This document shows, piece by piece, positions 42,155 to 52,732 of a DNA stretch of 64,000 bases. The position numbers were made by a program, and so were the translations under genes. The DNA is from Leptobrachium leishanense (lineage: Eukaryota; Chordata; Amphibia; Anura; Megophryidae): positions 353,610,942-353,674,941 of the forward strand of contig CM019063.1 of NCBI GenBank assembly GCA_009667805.1, written 5' to 3'. The notes below the pieces were generated by a model. The model saw only the letters and a program-made list of their open reading frames with translations. It was not told where the DNA came from and searched no databases. Position 1 is the first letter of the stretch. Each line of letters starts with the position of its first letter.

Positions 42155-43623
42155 CTACCGACCCGAACTGCTCCAATGAGCCACCTGCAAAGTCAAGGAC
42201 CCATGGATTTGGTGTGCATTGATTTCCTGTGCTTAGAGTCTGATGCTAGTGGGCAGGGAAATATTTTAGTAGTGACTGATCACTTCACTCGTTATGCCCA
42301 AACTTTCTCTACAAAAGACCAACGTGCTCCTACAGTGGCAAAAGTTTTAATGGAGAAGTTTTTCATTCATTACGGCCTACCAAAGAGAATTCACTCAGAT
42401 CAAGGCAGAGACTTTGAGAGCCGACTGGTTGGGCAGTTGTTAGAAGTACTAGGAATTCAGAAGACTCAAACTTCTCCATATCACCCTCAAGGTGATGCAC
42501 AACTGGAGCGATTCAGCCATACATTACTCAATATGTTGGGAACGCTGTCAACCACAGAGAAACAAAGTTGGAGCCAACACATATCCACGCTTGTGCATGC
42601 GTATAACAGTACTGAAAGTGATGCTACAGGTTACTCGCCTTATCATCTCATGGTTGGAAGAGAAGCTCGACTGCCAGTTGATTTAGCCTTTGGCCTATCT
42701 CTTGACCAGACGTCTGTCACTTCCTACAAAAATTATGTGGACAGACTCCGGAGAAACGTGGCTTCTGCATTCGAACAGGCCCATTTGACTTCAGAGGGTA
42801 GAGAACAGAGGAATAAGCGAAATTATGATTTGAGTTTTCAGGTACAGGACTTACAACGCGGCGATAGGGTTTTGTTAAAGAACTTGGGCGTTTCTGCAAG
42901 GCACAAACTGGCCGATAGATTGAGCTCTCAAATTTACATTGTCTGCAAACAACTGCCGGGTCTGCCAGTATACCAAATCCGTCCGGATGGAAAGGCCGGA
43001 CCCCTAAAGAACTGGCACAGGAACCATTTGCTACCTTTGAGAGAGGCTGTGCGGATACCAGTTGGAGATGAACTTTCTTTGCCGAATCCGCCTGTTCCTC
43101 ATTCGGCTCCTGTTACTCGATCTCAGTAGTTGCGTTCTGTTGAAGAAAGTGAGGAGAACAGTGAAGAAGGAAGTTTTTGTCTGGGCTGGGTGTGCCCACC
43201 TGAGCCTGAAGACGTTATTCGGCCTCTGACCAGTGTGAAAGAAACCTGAGGCCTGATGCTCCCGAGTTCCGACCTGAAGTACCTGAAACTGCAGACGTTC
43301 CAGAGGATGTGTCCATAGATTACAGTTCTATGCCTTCACTGGAGGGCTCATACTCTGAGGAAGTGTCTGTTCCAAATGTTGATGAGAGAATTGAGCCTGT
43401 AAACGTGACCCTTCCACCCGAAGAGGAGATTACTGAATCTGAGTCCAAACGTTCAATACGGCCCCCTCAGAGACTTACATATGATTCACCGGGACATAGC
43501 ACAGAAGAAGCGGTTACAACTGTGCGAAGGTTGCCCGAAGTATCTGCTATGCTGGCTGAGGTAGCTAGGGACATGACCCATTATATGTTTGCTGCTGAGC
43601 CTGAATGTATTGATTTAATATGA
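42155..43623 (+). pseudogene. Ty3/Gypsy integrase and C-terminal end of pol
   Basis: Integrase core with the D,D,E residues visible: D in DLVCIDFLCLES (about 42220), D in IHSDQGRDFES (about 42400) and E in HPQGDAQLERFSHTLL (about 42510). The C-terminal DNA-binding part ends with the GPLKNWHRNHLLPL segment near 43030. The frame is open from the hAT junction to 43129. A further pol tail (IRPPQRLTYDSPG) lies in another frame to the stop at 43621-43623. The HHCC finger is missing, removed with the part left of the hAT end. A polypurine tract (tttagggggggagag) and 3' LTR follow, so this is the true 3' half of an element. Confidence 0.9.
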
Positions 43624-43687
43624 ATATTGCAATGTTAGGTATCCGTTACACACCCTTGGAGAGACCCAAGAGTTTAGGGGGGGAGAG

Positions 43688-44261
43688 TGTAGCTCTGCAT
43701 TAGATTAGCTCTGGTGTATTGAACTATTGTTACCACTAGAGGGAGACAGAGCTAGAGACATTGTGGACTATGCTGGACAAAAAGGACTTCATCTCCCAGA
43801 ACCCTCCCAGATCGGAGACGGAGGGTGTGTTAACGCCTACTACACTGCGCTTAACTACTGGGAGGACAACCAGGTTCTGGTAGGACCTCGAGCTAGGAGG
43901 TTGCAACCATCGCTTGGGAGTGCAGGCGGCAGATCGTTGTTGCGGAGATTCGGCCGGCAAGCGGGTAGCAGATTCATTGGCAACGAGTTCCAGTCTAAAG
44001 CGGAGAGAGATCCTTTGATCGAGACATCGGTTCTGGACATTTCATTCGACGGATGGGTGAGAGGCCTCCAGGCCACGTGTTTTCCCGAGTTACGCATTCC
44101 TGTCATTCATATCAATGTACATGTGTATTATATGCCACTTTATTGAGACCAGTAAAGTATATAATCTAGAAAAATCACAACAGTGCTGGTGTATAGTGAT
44201 TCCTAGTGCGGTGAGACTATCATGGGGTTAATCAGCAGCTCCTCCAGGGGTGAGTGCTACA
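43688..44261 (+). repeat. 3' LTR of the Gypsy element
   Basis: 574 bp, starts TGTAGCTCTG and ends GAGTGCTACA, giving TGTAGC/GCTACA inverted ends directly after the polypurine tract. No second copy of this LTR exists in the window. Confidence 0.85.
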
Positions 44262-44770
44262 ATATCATCACACAGAGGCCGTGCCATGGCTACTTCCTGG
44301 CACGAATCTGACAGCCATTGTATTGGTTTACTGCATGAATGGCCTGCCTTTGACTGTGCCTGATTTCTGTTGTGTCTAAAAACTTAATAAATATTATATT
44401 TACAAAAAAAAAGACATACAGTCACTTTATTGTATCACAAAGAACAACCACATAAAAATACAAATAAGACAGATAAACAATTATCAATAAATGACTTGCT
44501 ATATGCATTCTATATTAATGCGTGACAAGAGAAAAATTGCAACAGAGTGGTATAAACATCTTGAGTAGCTAGGGAAATCGCACATAATGGGCCAATTAAC
44601 ATACTTGGCGCTAACGTTAGCGCTCACCTGCGTAAGCGTTAACGTTAGCCCAAGTAGTTACCAAAAATTACAATCCAAACGCTAACGGGTTAAGTAACCT
44701 GTTTGCGTTTGGTACCTTGTGCTTCTCTGTGCGAGGTTATTGTACTTTGCGCTCCCTATACTGAACATGA
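44262..44770. other. Spacer with facing poly(A) signals
   Basis: No coding frame. On the plus strand aataaatattatatt is followed by an A-run at about 44405. Just beyond, on the minus strand, AATAAA lies at about 44430, as if two convergent transcripts ended here. Such convergent ends occur in two-gene DNA transposons; assignment is uncertain. An agcgctaacgttagcgct-like palindrome lies near 44610. Confidence 0.35.
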
Positions 44771-44909
44771 TGTCACATCCTCAGCACCTGCGGACCTTCA
44801 GGGGGGTCTGGACACTCGGCGGCATTGCTAGCTGGCTGGGTGCCAGAAGTTCCGGCTGTTCGTGCGCCTGGAGGGGCGGGGTGCGGCATGATGACGCAAA
44901 GCCAAAGGC

Positions 44910-44950
44910 TTTAAATGCAGGGCGCACGAGATAGCTCATCGCCCTGACGT
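44910..44950 (+). promoter_or_regulatory. LTR core promoter of the sushi element
   Basis: TTTAAAT at 44910-44916, and GCCCTGACGT beginning 31 nt downstream at 44941. That start is the exact reverse complement of ACGTCAGGGC at 52013-52022. Confidence 0.65.
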
Positions 44951-45273
44951 GGAGTTAGTTACCGCATCGCCTGGTGTATTCACTTTGCTGTTTCACTGAT
45001 TACTTTGCTCTGTTACCAATTCGATTTATATGAGGACCCTGATTGTTGCTGACCCGGACTGCCTTCTTGACTATTCTGTTTCTGACTACGTTTGTATGTG
45101 TATTGTGCCCAAAGCCGATTCAGAGTGTATGTTGAATTTGTACCACGCTGACTCAGAGTATATGTCTGTCCTGCATAGAACTGACTCTGATAATCCATCG
45201 ATCTGCCCTGTTGCCAAACTGGAGTGTATGAGAACCCTGCCTGTTGCCAATCCGTACTGTGTATATGACCATG

Positions 45274-46587
45274 TGTGATGGGACGCCATCTCTTCCCGTC
45301 TGTCCTGGCTCTCCAGACACCCCCTTACCAGGATCAGCCCGGCCTCTGAGTTGCTCGGGACTCAGTGCATCAAGCAGCCTGATCCACAGCTCCAGACCCG
45401 CTTGTTCTGAACGCCTGCCTTGGAGCCTCTTTGCATTTCCAGAATGCTGCTCAGTGCCTTCTGAGAGTGATTATAGCTGTAGCGTAGCTGAGACAGACAC
45501 CAGGCAGGCTGTATGTTCATTACAGGATACACACTGGCCATTTCACATGGCCTGCTTTTATTTGGTTCACAATCAGATAACAACAGTTAACATTCCCGCC
45601 CCCCCCCCAGACATTACGGCACCGTCATTCAGCAGTTCCCCATCAGGTCCTCTCAGAGTGCAAGCTCTTGAGCAGGGGCTTTTCTGGTACTGTTCTATGT
45701 GTTTAACTTGCATGTATATTGGTTATCCTGTCTTTCCCATTGTACAGCGCTACGGTACATGGTGGTGCCTTATAATTAATTGTACCTGCAGTCATACAGA
45801 GCACAGGTCCTTGTTTGGGGGGGATTCCAGAGGAGCAGCAGCGATCCAGGGGTACCGTTTGATAGCTCGGGTCCCTAGGGTGTCACAGTCCAAAAAGTGC
45901 CCAGATCTGGGGGTAGGGGCACGAATGGCAGCATATAGTAGATATCCCCCTTGAATGCTGCATGGTCAGGGCTGCTTAAGCTCCTGGGGTCAAGAAAGAC
46001 TCAGCAAAGTGGGTTCCCAATGGAGCTCCCTCCTGAAAATCACCACAACGGTAGCTCGCCTGAGGATCATCCCACGTTTGAAATATCACCCCACTGGAGC
46101 AGTTAGTTTTCGGGGCGCAGACGATTAAAGCTTCTACAGATGGCTCCATTACAGGCAATGAGGTGTATTCCAGGAATGGGGTTGGTTGGCCCTTCTAGCT
46201 CCTTGGATGGTGATTGGCTGGGGTTTCAAACCCAGCTCAGGCTTTCAATCCCAGGTTAACCCTGGCGTCAGATAACACAGTGAGCCTAAGGGACAGGCTT
46301 ACAGGCATTTTGATTACGTGCTGATAGGGGGGGGGAAGAAGAGTCACAAAACACCACTTTAAAACACTAACAGACAAATAGCTTAACTGAGGGGAATAGC
46401 AGAGGAGTGAGGGGTTAATACAGTCTCTGAGCAAGGGGTTCCGTGACAACGATACATTTAAAACCACACAATATAAATGAACATAAAGTCTTCCCCAAAG
46501 CAACAGTCTATGTCTTTTTGGGGGTTTTGCCATGGAAATAAAAGTCTTGGGGTTTGACGCGGGGAGCGCTAAGTCAGTTCCATGACA
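45274..46587 (-). repeat. 3' LTR of the coiled-coil element
   Basis: 1314 bp, matching 48664-49963 along its whole length with scattered substitutions and small indels (for example extra C residues near 45600). Confidence 0.88.
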
Positions 46588-46648
46588 TATCTCCCCTCCC
46601 CAAAGGAGTCCGACGGCCACAGTTGGACCCCAACGGGTCGACTGGGGG

Positions 46649-48613
46649 TCATTGGAGCAATAGTCCATACCTTGGTCCATAGTCTGTTGGGAGGAGGCGA
46701 GCCATCCCTCTGGTCCAGTGCGCCCAAAGATTCACTGCAGTAGTGTGTGCCAGGCAAAAGGCCACCACAGTCCACAGACATAAAACATTTGCTAGCGGGC
46801 ACACTGGGATTCCTCCCCACATCTTTCTCTCCCCAGGGCACCTCTGCAGACCCAGGAACAGAACCCACTCTGTCTTCACAGTCTCCTTCTGCTGCTGCCC
46901 CCCTCCCAAGCATTTAAAAAGGGCCCAGCCCACGGCAATCCCCACAATCCCAGAGGGGTGCAATTCTTCATGGGGCCAGGAATTTGGTAGCTTTCCAGGG
47001 TGGTCACTCACCAGTCCTCCTGGTCTCTTGCGCAGGTGAGAAGAGGTCCCCTCTCTGGCACCACCTTGATCCATAGGGATCTCCAGGGTCGTCGGGGACA
47101 AGGCACACTCCGATGACAGCACAGAGTCCAGCCTTAGAATTTCTGCCAAGTCCACTGTGAGCGCCTCAGGTTTCTCGTTGAACAAAATTAAGTCCACATG
47201 CTCCATAATCGCTGTCCCCTCAAGCTGGGGATCCGGGCCACCTGTACTGCATCTCCCTTGCGCAGTGGGAAGGAGCGCAGCCTCTTCGCTGACAGACTGC
47301 TGTTGGTTAATCTTGGCGTTCAGCTGTAAAGTCTTTGCTTTCAGTTCAATAACTGAAGCTTGCAGCTCGGCCTGTACCTGATGGTGCAGCTCTGGCTGGA
47401 GCCTCTCATTTTCCAGCTGTTGCTGTGCAGTGTACAGCCTGCTTTCAGAGTGTCGCAACTGCTCACCTATACTATGGCGTTGCTGGGTCTCTGCATCACG
47501 CTGCGCTTGTAGCTCTTGACATTTTCCTTCCCAGGCAGTGATAGAAGCCTGGAGTTCAGCCTTTAGTTCTCGGCACTGACCCTCCAGTTGTTGACATGAC
47601 TTCTCTAGTAGCTGGGCCTTGCTTTGCTCTGCCTCTCCGTCTGCTCTCAGTTGCTCAATCAGCAGTCTGGCCTTTTTAAGATTCTCGCCTACTCGCTCAG
47701 CGTTACTTTGCTCATCTTTCAGCTTCTCCGTCAGCTCCATAATCTTGGATTCCAGGAGACACTTTTCCCCCATGACTTCCTGGACCTTTAAAACGTCAAT
47801 GGCCATGGCCTCCTCTCGTTCCCGAGCAGCGTTATCCTTAGCTCGCTCAGCAGTTTTAAGTAAGTCCCGCAAGCCAGTGATTTCCATCTCCAGGCGCTGT
47901 ACATTCACCTCTGCAGCATCTCTGGATAGTCTCACCTCATCCAGCTCTCTCTGGCCATCTTGCAGCTCATCCTGTAGCCGGTGCAATTGCAGGCCAGTCT
48001 CTTTCTCACCCTGGGTGGCAGAATCCAGTTGCCCTTTCAATGTCTCTACCTCCCTTCGAAATGGGTCACAACATTTGCATTTGCTCTCCAGCACCACCTC
48101 CATTTCTTTCACCCGTCCACCCTCCGCTTCTTTTTAGCCTTACTTGAGGGTGGGGTGACGGTCACGGTTGGTGCGGAGGCATCTTTCGTTTGTGTCTTGG
48201 CGTTGGCAGAAGCCGATGCTTCCAAAATCCCTGGTCTCTGCCAATCCAAGTCTGTAGCCACCCTCTGGGTGTGTGGTGTAGTTGCCAGCCAGTTCTTCTC
48301 CTGGCTACGAATGTCCCCTGGCTCAATCCAGCCTGGGACCTTGTATTTACTGTATTCTTAAAAATCTTCCTGGTCCTGCACAGCTTCCCCTTTCTGCAAT
48401 AAACAGACCTCATTCCAAACGCTCTGGAACAGGTCCATGCTAGAGTTCGGACCATATTGCTTGAGGCGTCTTTTTACCTCCTTGAGCGTTTCCATCTCGC
48501 TCCTGGTTGCACCACACTTGTGCCTTTGACCCTTACTTCAGTATCTGTTCCATCCACGGCTCTCCAGCAGGTCCTTCAGGGTGTCCTGCTTGCAGACTGC
48601 ATAGTTTGTCATC
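46649..48613 (-). pseudogene. Coiled-coil gag-like protein with SAP-like start, frameshifted
   Basis: The likely start is ATG at 48613 (MTNYAVCKQDTLKDLLESRG), matching the SAP-like start of the gag at 17200; a TGA follows at once. After frameshifts, a 487-residue frame runs from 48112 to 46649. Its first 300 residues are an almost unbroken coiled coil (heptads rich in E, Q, L and K, for example LLKTAERAKDNAARERE), containing KCKCCDPF near its start. The C-terminal part is unlike a gag: two hydrophobic stretches (GIVGIAVGWALFKCLGG and LCLWTVVAFCLAHTTAV). A structural role in particle assembly is inferred from its place in the element. It could also be a captured host coiled-coil gene; I cannot name a source. 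Confidence 0.6.
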
Positions 48614-48663
48614 TCGGGGTGTCTTAGTGTTGGAGAGCCTCTATCCACACCGCTACCAGCCAA

Positions 48664-49963
48664 TGTGACGGGACTCCGTCTCTTCCCGTCTGTCCTGGCT
48701 CTCCAGACACCCCCTTACCAGGATCAGCCCGGCCTCTGAGTTGCTTGGAACTCAGTGCCTCGAGCAGCCTGATCCGCAGCTCCAGACCCGTTTGTTCTGA
48801 ACGCCTGCCTTGGAGCCTCTTTGCATTTCCAGAATGCTGCTCAGTGCCTTCTGAGAGTGATTATAGCTGTAGCGTAGCTGAGACAGACAACAGGCAGGCT
48901 GTATATTCATTACAGGATACACACTGGCCATTTCACATGGCCTGCTTTTATTTGGTTCACAACCAGATAACAGTTAACATTCCCGCCCCCCAGACATTAC
49001 GGCACCGTCATTCAGCAGTTCCCCATCAGGTCCTCCCAGAGTGCAAGCTCTTGAGCAGGGACTTTTCTGGTACTGTTCTATGTGTTTAACTTGCATGTAT
49101 ATTGGTTATCCTGTCTTTCCCATTGTACAGCGCTACGGTACATGGTGGTGCCTTATAATTAATTGTACCTGCAGTCATACAGAGCACAGGTCCTTGTTTG
49201 GGGGGGATTCCAGAGGAGCAGCAGTGATCCAGGGGTACCGTTTGATAGCTCGGGTCCCTAGGGTGTCACAGTTCAAAAAGCGCCCAGATCTGGGGGTAGG
49301 GGCACGAATGGCAGCATATAGTAGATATCCCCCTTGGATGCTGCATGGTCAGGGCTGCTTAAGCTCCTGGGGTCAAGAAAGGCTCAGCAAAGTGGGTTCC
49401 CAATGGAGCTCTCTCCTGAAAATCACCACAACGGTAGCTCGCCTGAGGATCATCCCACGTTTGAAATATCACCCCACTGGAGCAGTTAGTTTTCGGGGCG
49501 CAGACGTTTAAAGCTTCTACAGATGGCTCCATTACAGGCAATGAGGTGTATTCCAGGAATGGGATTGGTTGGCCCTCCTAGCTCCTTGGATGGTGATTGG
49601 CTGGGGTTTCAAACCCAGCTCAGGCTTTCAATCCCAGGTTAACCCTGGTGTCAGATAACACAGTGAGCCTAAGGGACAGGCTTACAGGCATTTTGATTAC
49701 GTGCTGATAGGGGGGGAAGAAGAGTCACAAAACACCACTTTAAAACACTAACAGACAAATAACTTAACTGAGGGGGAGCAGAGGAGCGAGGGGTTAATAC
49801 AGTCTCTGAGCAAGGGGTTCCGTGACAACGATACATTTAAAACCACACAATATAAATGAACATAAAGTCTTCCCCAAAGCAACAGTCTGTCTTTTGGGGT
49901 TTTCGCCATGGAAATAAAAGTCTTGGGGTTTGACGCGGGGAACGCTACGTCAGTTCCATGACA
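48664..49963 (-). repeat. 5' LTR of the coiled-coil element
   Basis: 1300 bp. Shares ctcgagcagcctg with the SAP-gag LTR family at the same relative place, which supports a distant relationship. Confidence 0.88.
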
Positions 49964-50047
49964 CCATGCTTATTCTTTTTTTTTAAATTCTTTATTTAAA
50001 GATTTGAAAAGACACAAAAAAAGTAATGAAATCAGACTAACAGAAAT

Positions 50048-50065
50048 ACGGCCTCGCAGGGCCGG
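50048..50065 (-). other. 3' stem-loop of the second ORF1-only LINE
   Basis: On the element strand CCGGCC-CTGCGA-GGCCGT; 16 of 18 bases match the stem-loop at 25153-25170. About 70 nt before the tail. Confidence 0.65.
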
Positions 50066-50193
50066 CTAACCCTCTTAAGAGTAAATCAGCGGAATATCGT
50101 AATTAAAGCTATAACAAGCGTGAAACGGGCCCCCAGGGTCCGACATATAGCAAGAAGGACACATAAAAATTTGAAAGCAAGACCGTGGGGTCA

Positions 50194-51326
50194 CTAAAAC
50201 AACCACTTGGATGCAGTACTTAAGGGCAAAAAACAAAAATGCGTGGTGAGGGGTGGAATAGTTCTCCGGTTGTATCTCCAGTAGGTCCGGTGAGAATGTC
50301 CTGCCGCCATGAGATCAGCCCAAGCCTGAGCAGGATCAGTAATCGTATACAGGACATGTGTTACTACCAGCGAGCCTGCCATACCTCAACGGTAACAGAT
50401 CCCGGCCTTACAAAGAATCGTTCTCACGTCTCTGGCGCAACGACGGGCTAGCAGAGTCTGAAATGGGAGGTCATGAAATAAGGCCAGGGTAGAGCCCTCA
50501 AATTGCACAGGGTCACGTGCACCAAGAGTGAACATAATCTTCACCTTCAGGGCAACATCCCTGAAGGCTATCACGACATCACCGGGTGTATCCTTGGCAG
50601 ACGTTGCAGGCCTCCGAACCTGAAACACGGATCCAATCACCTCCTGTGTCCATTGGAAGTCCAGCGACCTGAAGAGCCAAACATGTAGCATAGGGCAATA
50701 ACTCTGCCGCTGAAAACGAATCCGCAATACCCCTGACCCTGATGTTGCGGGGTCTGTGTCTAGTTTCCAAAGTCTCCACGGAGCGAGACAGGACCTCCAC
50801 CTGAGATCTCAGGGCAGCGACCCGTCCAGTCACAAGAAATTGCCCTGACTTCACCTCACCGGTAGTCGATTGCACCTCTAGCACCTGTGCGCGAACAGTT
50901 ATGACCTCTTCTCTGACCACTGCCATCTCTGGTCTCCACACCTCCCGGAACCTCGCGCAGCTCATCCAGGATGCGACAGAGGTCCCCTTTTGTGGAAGGG
51001 AGATGGTCGTCCTCTTCCTGTGGTCGCGGTGCAGCAGCCCTTTCTTTCGACGCGGTCAGTCCAACCTCAGTTGCGCGGCCCGGGGACCCCGATCCCGGGT
51101 CAGGTCGTCGTTCTGACGCTGCGCTGCTGGTGGCAGAGATCTGGGGGTTTGCTGCTAAGTCCTCCTCAGACGATTCCTGAGCCGCCTTAACCTGTGAGGA
51201 CGCTGCTAGTGCGGCCTTGCGCTTCTTCTGCGCCCACTTCTTCGCAGCCACGGAGAGAGGGCGCAATTCCGGAGCTCGTGACTGCGGGGAGAGCCAGGAG
51301 GTCCCCAACCCACCTCCAATCGTCAT
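50194..51326 (-). pseudogene. L1-type ORF1 of the second ORF1-only LINE, frameshifted
   Basis: RNA-binding ORF1 protein. A basic N-terminal region (AAKKWAQKKRKAALA), then a coiled coil (MAVVREEVITVRAQVLEVQS and LRSQVEVLSRSVETLETRHR) leading to the junction RPRNIRVRGIADSF. The RRM-like and C-terminal parts follow in other frames (PGDVVIAFRDVALKVKIMF, RDVRTIL, then VLYTITDPAQAWADLMAAG). At least three frameshifts, near 50960, 50650 and 50390. It resembles the ORF1 at 23690 in layout and in the RGI junction. Nothing resembling an endonuclease follows. Confidence 0.8.
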
Positions 51327-52012
51327 CCCCTGATGATCCGTAGCCTGGGGGATAGACGAGGACTCCAGTCCTCTGCTAGGAGCTGACCCACCTGCTAAAG
51401 AGTCTCGTATGTCCTGTTGGCGAGGACCCCCCTTCTGCACACGACTGCCGGGAATGATTGGGTAGGTACAGCAGGCACGCAGGCAAAAATTCCCGAGGAT
51501 CACCTCCAGGCCGTCCAAGATGGCCACGGTCACTAGGCCCGAATCAGTCCGAGGCCGACAGAGCCCCCCGGAATGCGCAGTCAGAGGGCAAGTAAGGAGT
51601 ACAGTAATCCCCAGGCCAACCGGGGATAGCAAGGAGCCGTGCAGGAGGATTAAAATCAGAAAAAGGCTTATGCTTTCGAGGAGCTCCTCCAAAATGTGGC
51701 TGCCCGCTGCTGCAGTTAGCTCCGCCCGACCATGCTTATTCTGATCCCTGGTCTATGAATATACTTAAGAAGCCTTACTCAGGTTGCTCTCCAGCTGTTG
51801 TCAATATTAACCCTTTGAGCCCCAGTACACACTCTGTCGTGAAACCTGCTGTTACTGGGTTATATTCTTTGTTACTGGTGTGCCTGTTCTCCCTGACTGG
51901 GAGTGACCGGGTTAGCGGTCCCGACCATTTAAAGGCTCGGAGGGTTAGAAGTCTGTCCAAAAGGATCCTCGCCACGGTTGTCAATGGTGAGCGAGATAGC
52001 AAACGTGACATT

Positions 52013-52022
52013 ACGTCAGGGC
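52013..52022 (+). other. Self-priming PBS of the sushi element
   Basis: ACGTCAGGGC, two bases after the LTR end at 52010; exact reverse complement of 44941-44950. It does not start with TGG as a tRNA-primed site would. Confidence 0.72.
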
Positions 52023-52030
52023 CAATCTAT

Positions 52031-52708
52031 ATGGAGCCGACAGACTTAACCATGTTGATGTCTAAGCTGAGTGATATCATTACTAAACAGGAGGAGCAGG
52101 ACCACCGCATGGACCAGTTTGCTCAGGCTTTGGGTTTACTGATGAATCAGTACAGCAAAGCTTCACCACCGTCCTCTCCAGCGGTAACTGTCTCTCCTCC
52201 TCCACCTTCTGCTACTGATACACCCCATGTAAGTCTAAAGTCCCCCATATGTTTTGAGGGTACATCTGGGTCTTGCAGGGGATTTATCAGGTTTGAATTA
52301 AATCCTGGGATGTGTCCCACAGACAGAGCTAAGGTGGGGTATGTAATTAATCACCTGACAGAGAAGGCTCTGCTCTGGGCAACTCCTTTATGGGAACTAA
52401 AGAAACCAGTGATTTACAGTTATGCTGAATTCATGAAAGATCTTAGGTGCACTTTTGATCCCGCAAGGCGGGCAACTGGCGCTGCCAGGGTACTATGGCA
52501 CATCAAACAAGGTAATCGCAGAGTGGCTGATTACGCCATTGAATTTAAAACTGTGGCAGCAGAATTGCAATGGCCCAATGATGCATTTACTACAGCATTT
52601 TTGGAAGGGTTAACAGATGTTTTAATGTATGAATTAGCTCCTATGTCGTTACCAAAGGAGCTAGATGATCTCATTGACTTTTGCATTGCATTCGATGACC
52701 AGATTTGA
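52031..52708 (+). pseudogene. Sushi-type gag with capsid domain, truncated
   Basis: From ATG at 52031 (upstream in-frame codons belong to the LTR). An N-terminal coil (LMSKLSDIITKQEEQDHRMD) precedes a Pro/Ser linker. Then comes the capsid domain with GSCRGFIRFELNPGMCPTDR, AKVGYVINHLTEKALLWATP, VLWHIKQGNRRVADYAIEF and a final LDDLIDFCIAFDD. This is the family from which the mammalian domesticated gag genes (PEG10, RTL1) derive. The frame stops at TGA 52706-52708, where an Arg codon is expected, and 24 bp later a hAT element cuts the gene before the zinc knuckle. Useful contrast: this gag has the capsid that the two gag-only elements lack. Confidence 0.9.
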
Positions 52709-52732
52709 GAGAGGAGGTCTGGCCGTGATAAG

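Larger units (their letters stand above)
45274..49963 (-). mobile_element. LTR element encoding a coiled-coil protein, ccatg duplication
   Basis: Two LTRs of about 1.3 kb (45274-46587, 48664-49963), TGTCATGG ... CCGTCACA on the element strand, with ccatg at 45269-45273 and 49964-49968. The polypurine tract (minus strand ggggaggggagata) precedes the 3' LTR. After the 5' LTR comes ttggctggtagcggtgtgg, a primer-site-like segment related to that of the SAP-gag element. No pol is present, so it is non-autonomous. The LTRs differ at a few per cent of positions by eye. Confidence 0.88.
49977..51727 (-). mobile_element. Second ORF1-only LINE, full length, long target duplication
   Basis: Minus strand. 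Duplication accatgcttattct at 49963-49976 and 51729-51742. The 5' end starts GGGCGGAGCTAAC, like the GGGGGCGTGGC start of the complete LINE at 8471, so it is not 5'-truncated. Contents: a 5' UTR, ORF1 (51326-50194), about 200 bp of 3' UTR, and an A-rich tail. No ORF2. With the copy at 23677 it shows an ORF1-only design that amplified more than once. Confidence 0.85.
44771..52732 (+). mobile_element. Sushi-type Ty3/Gypsy element, 5' LTR and gag, heavily interrupted
   Basis: LTR from TGTCACATCC at 44771 to GTGACA at 52010. It is about 780 bp once the LTR element 45274-49963 and the ORF1-only LINE 49977-51727 are removed. A self-priming segment and the gag gene follow. The element is cut at 52732 by the left end of a hAT copy; pol is outside or lost. 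Confidence 0.85.

Noticed and set aside
13831..44261. The Gypsy pieces at 13831-15926 and 42155-44261 as one insertion split by 26 kb
   Set aside because: Strand and order fit and both touch hAT ends, but RNase H and the integrase finger are missing, and the right hAT end at 42154 has no matching left end. Two separate copies are equally likely.
47619..48137. Plus-strand Ser-rich frame of 172 residues
   Set aside because: Antisense of the coiled-coil gene; Ser and Leu richness reflects Glu, Gln and Lys codons on the other strand.
51755..52030. Gag start at the upstream Met near 51755
   Set aside because: That part lies inside the LTR; the LTR ends at 52010 and the first ATG after it is at 52031, in the same frame.
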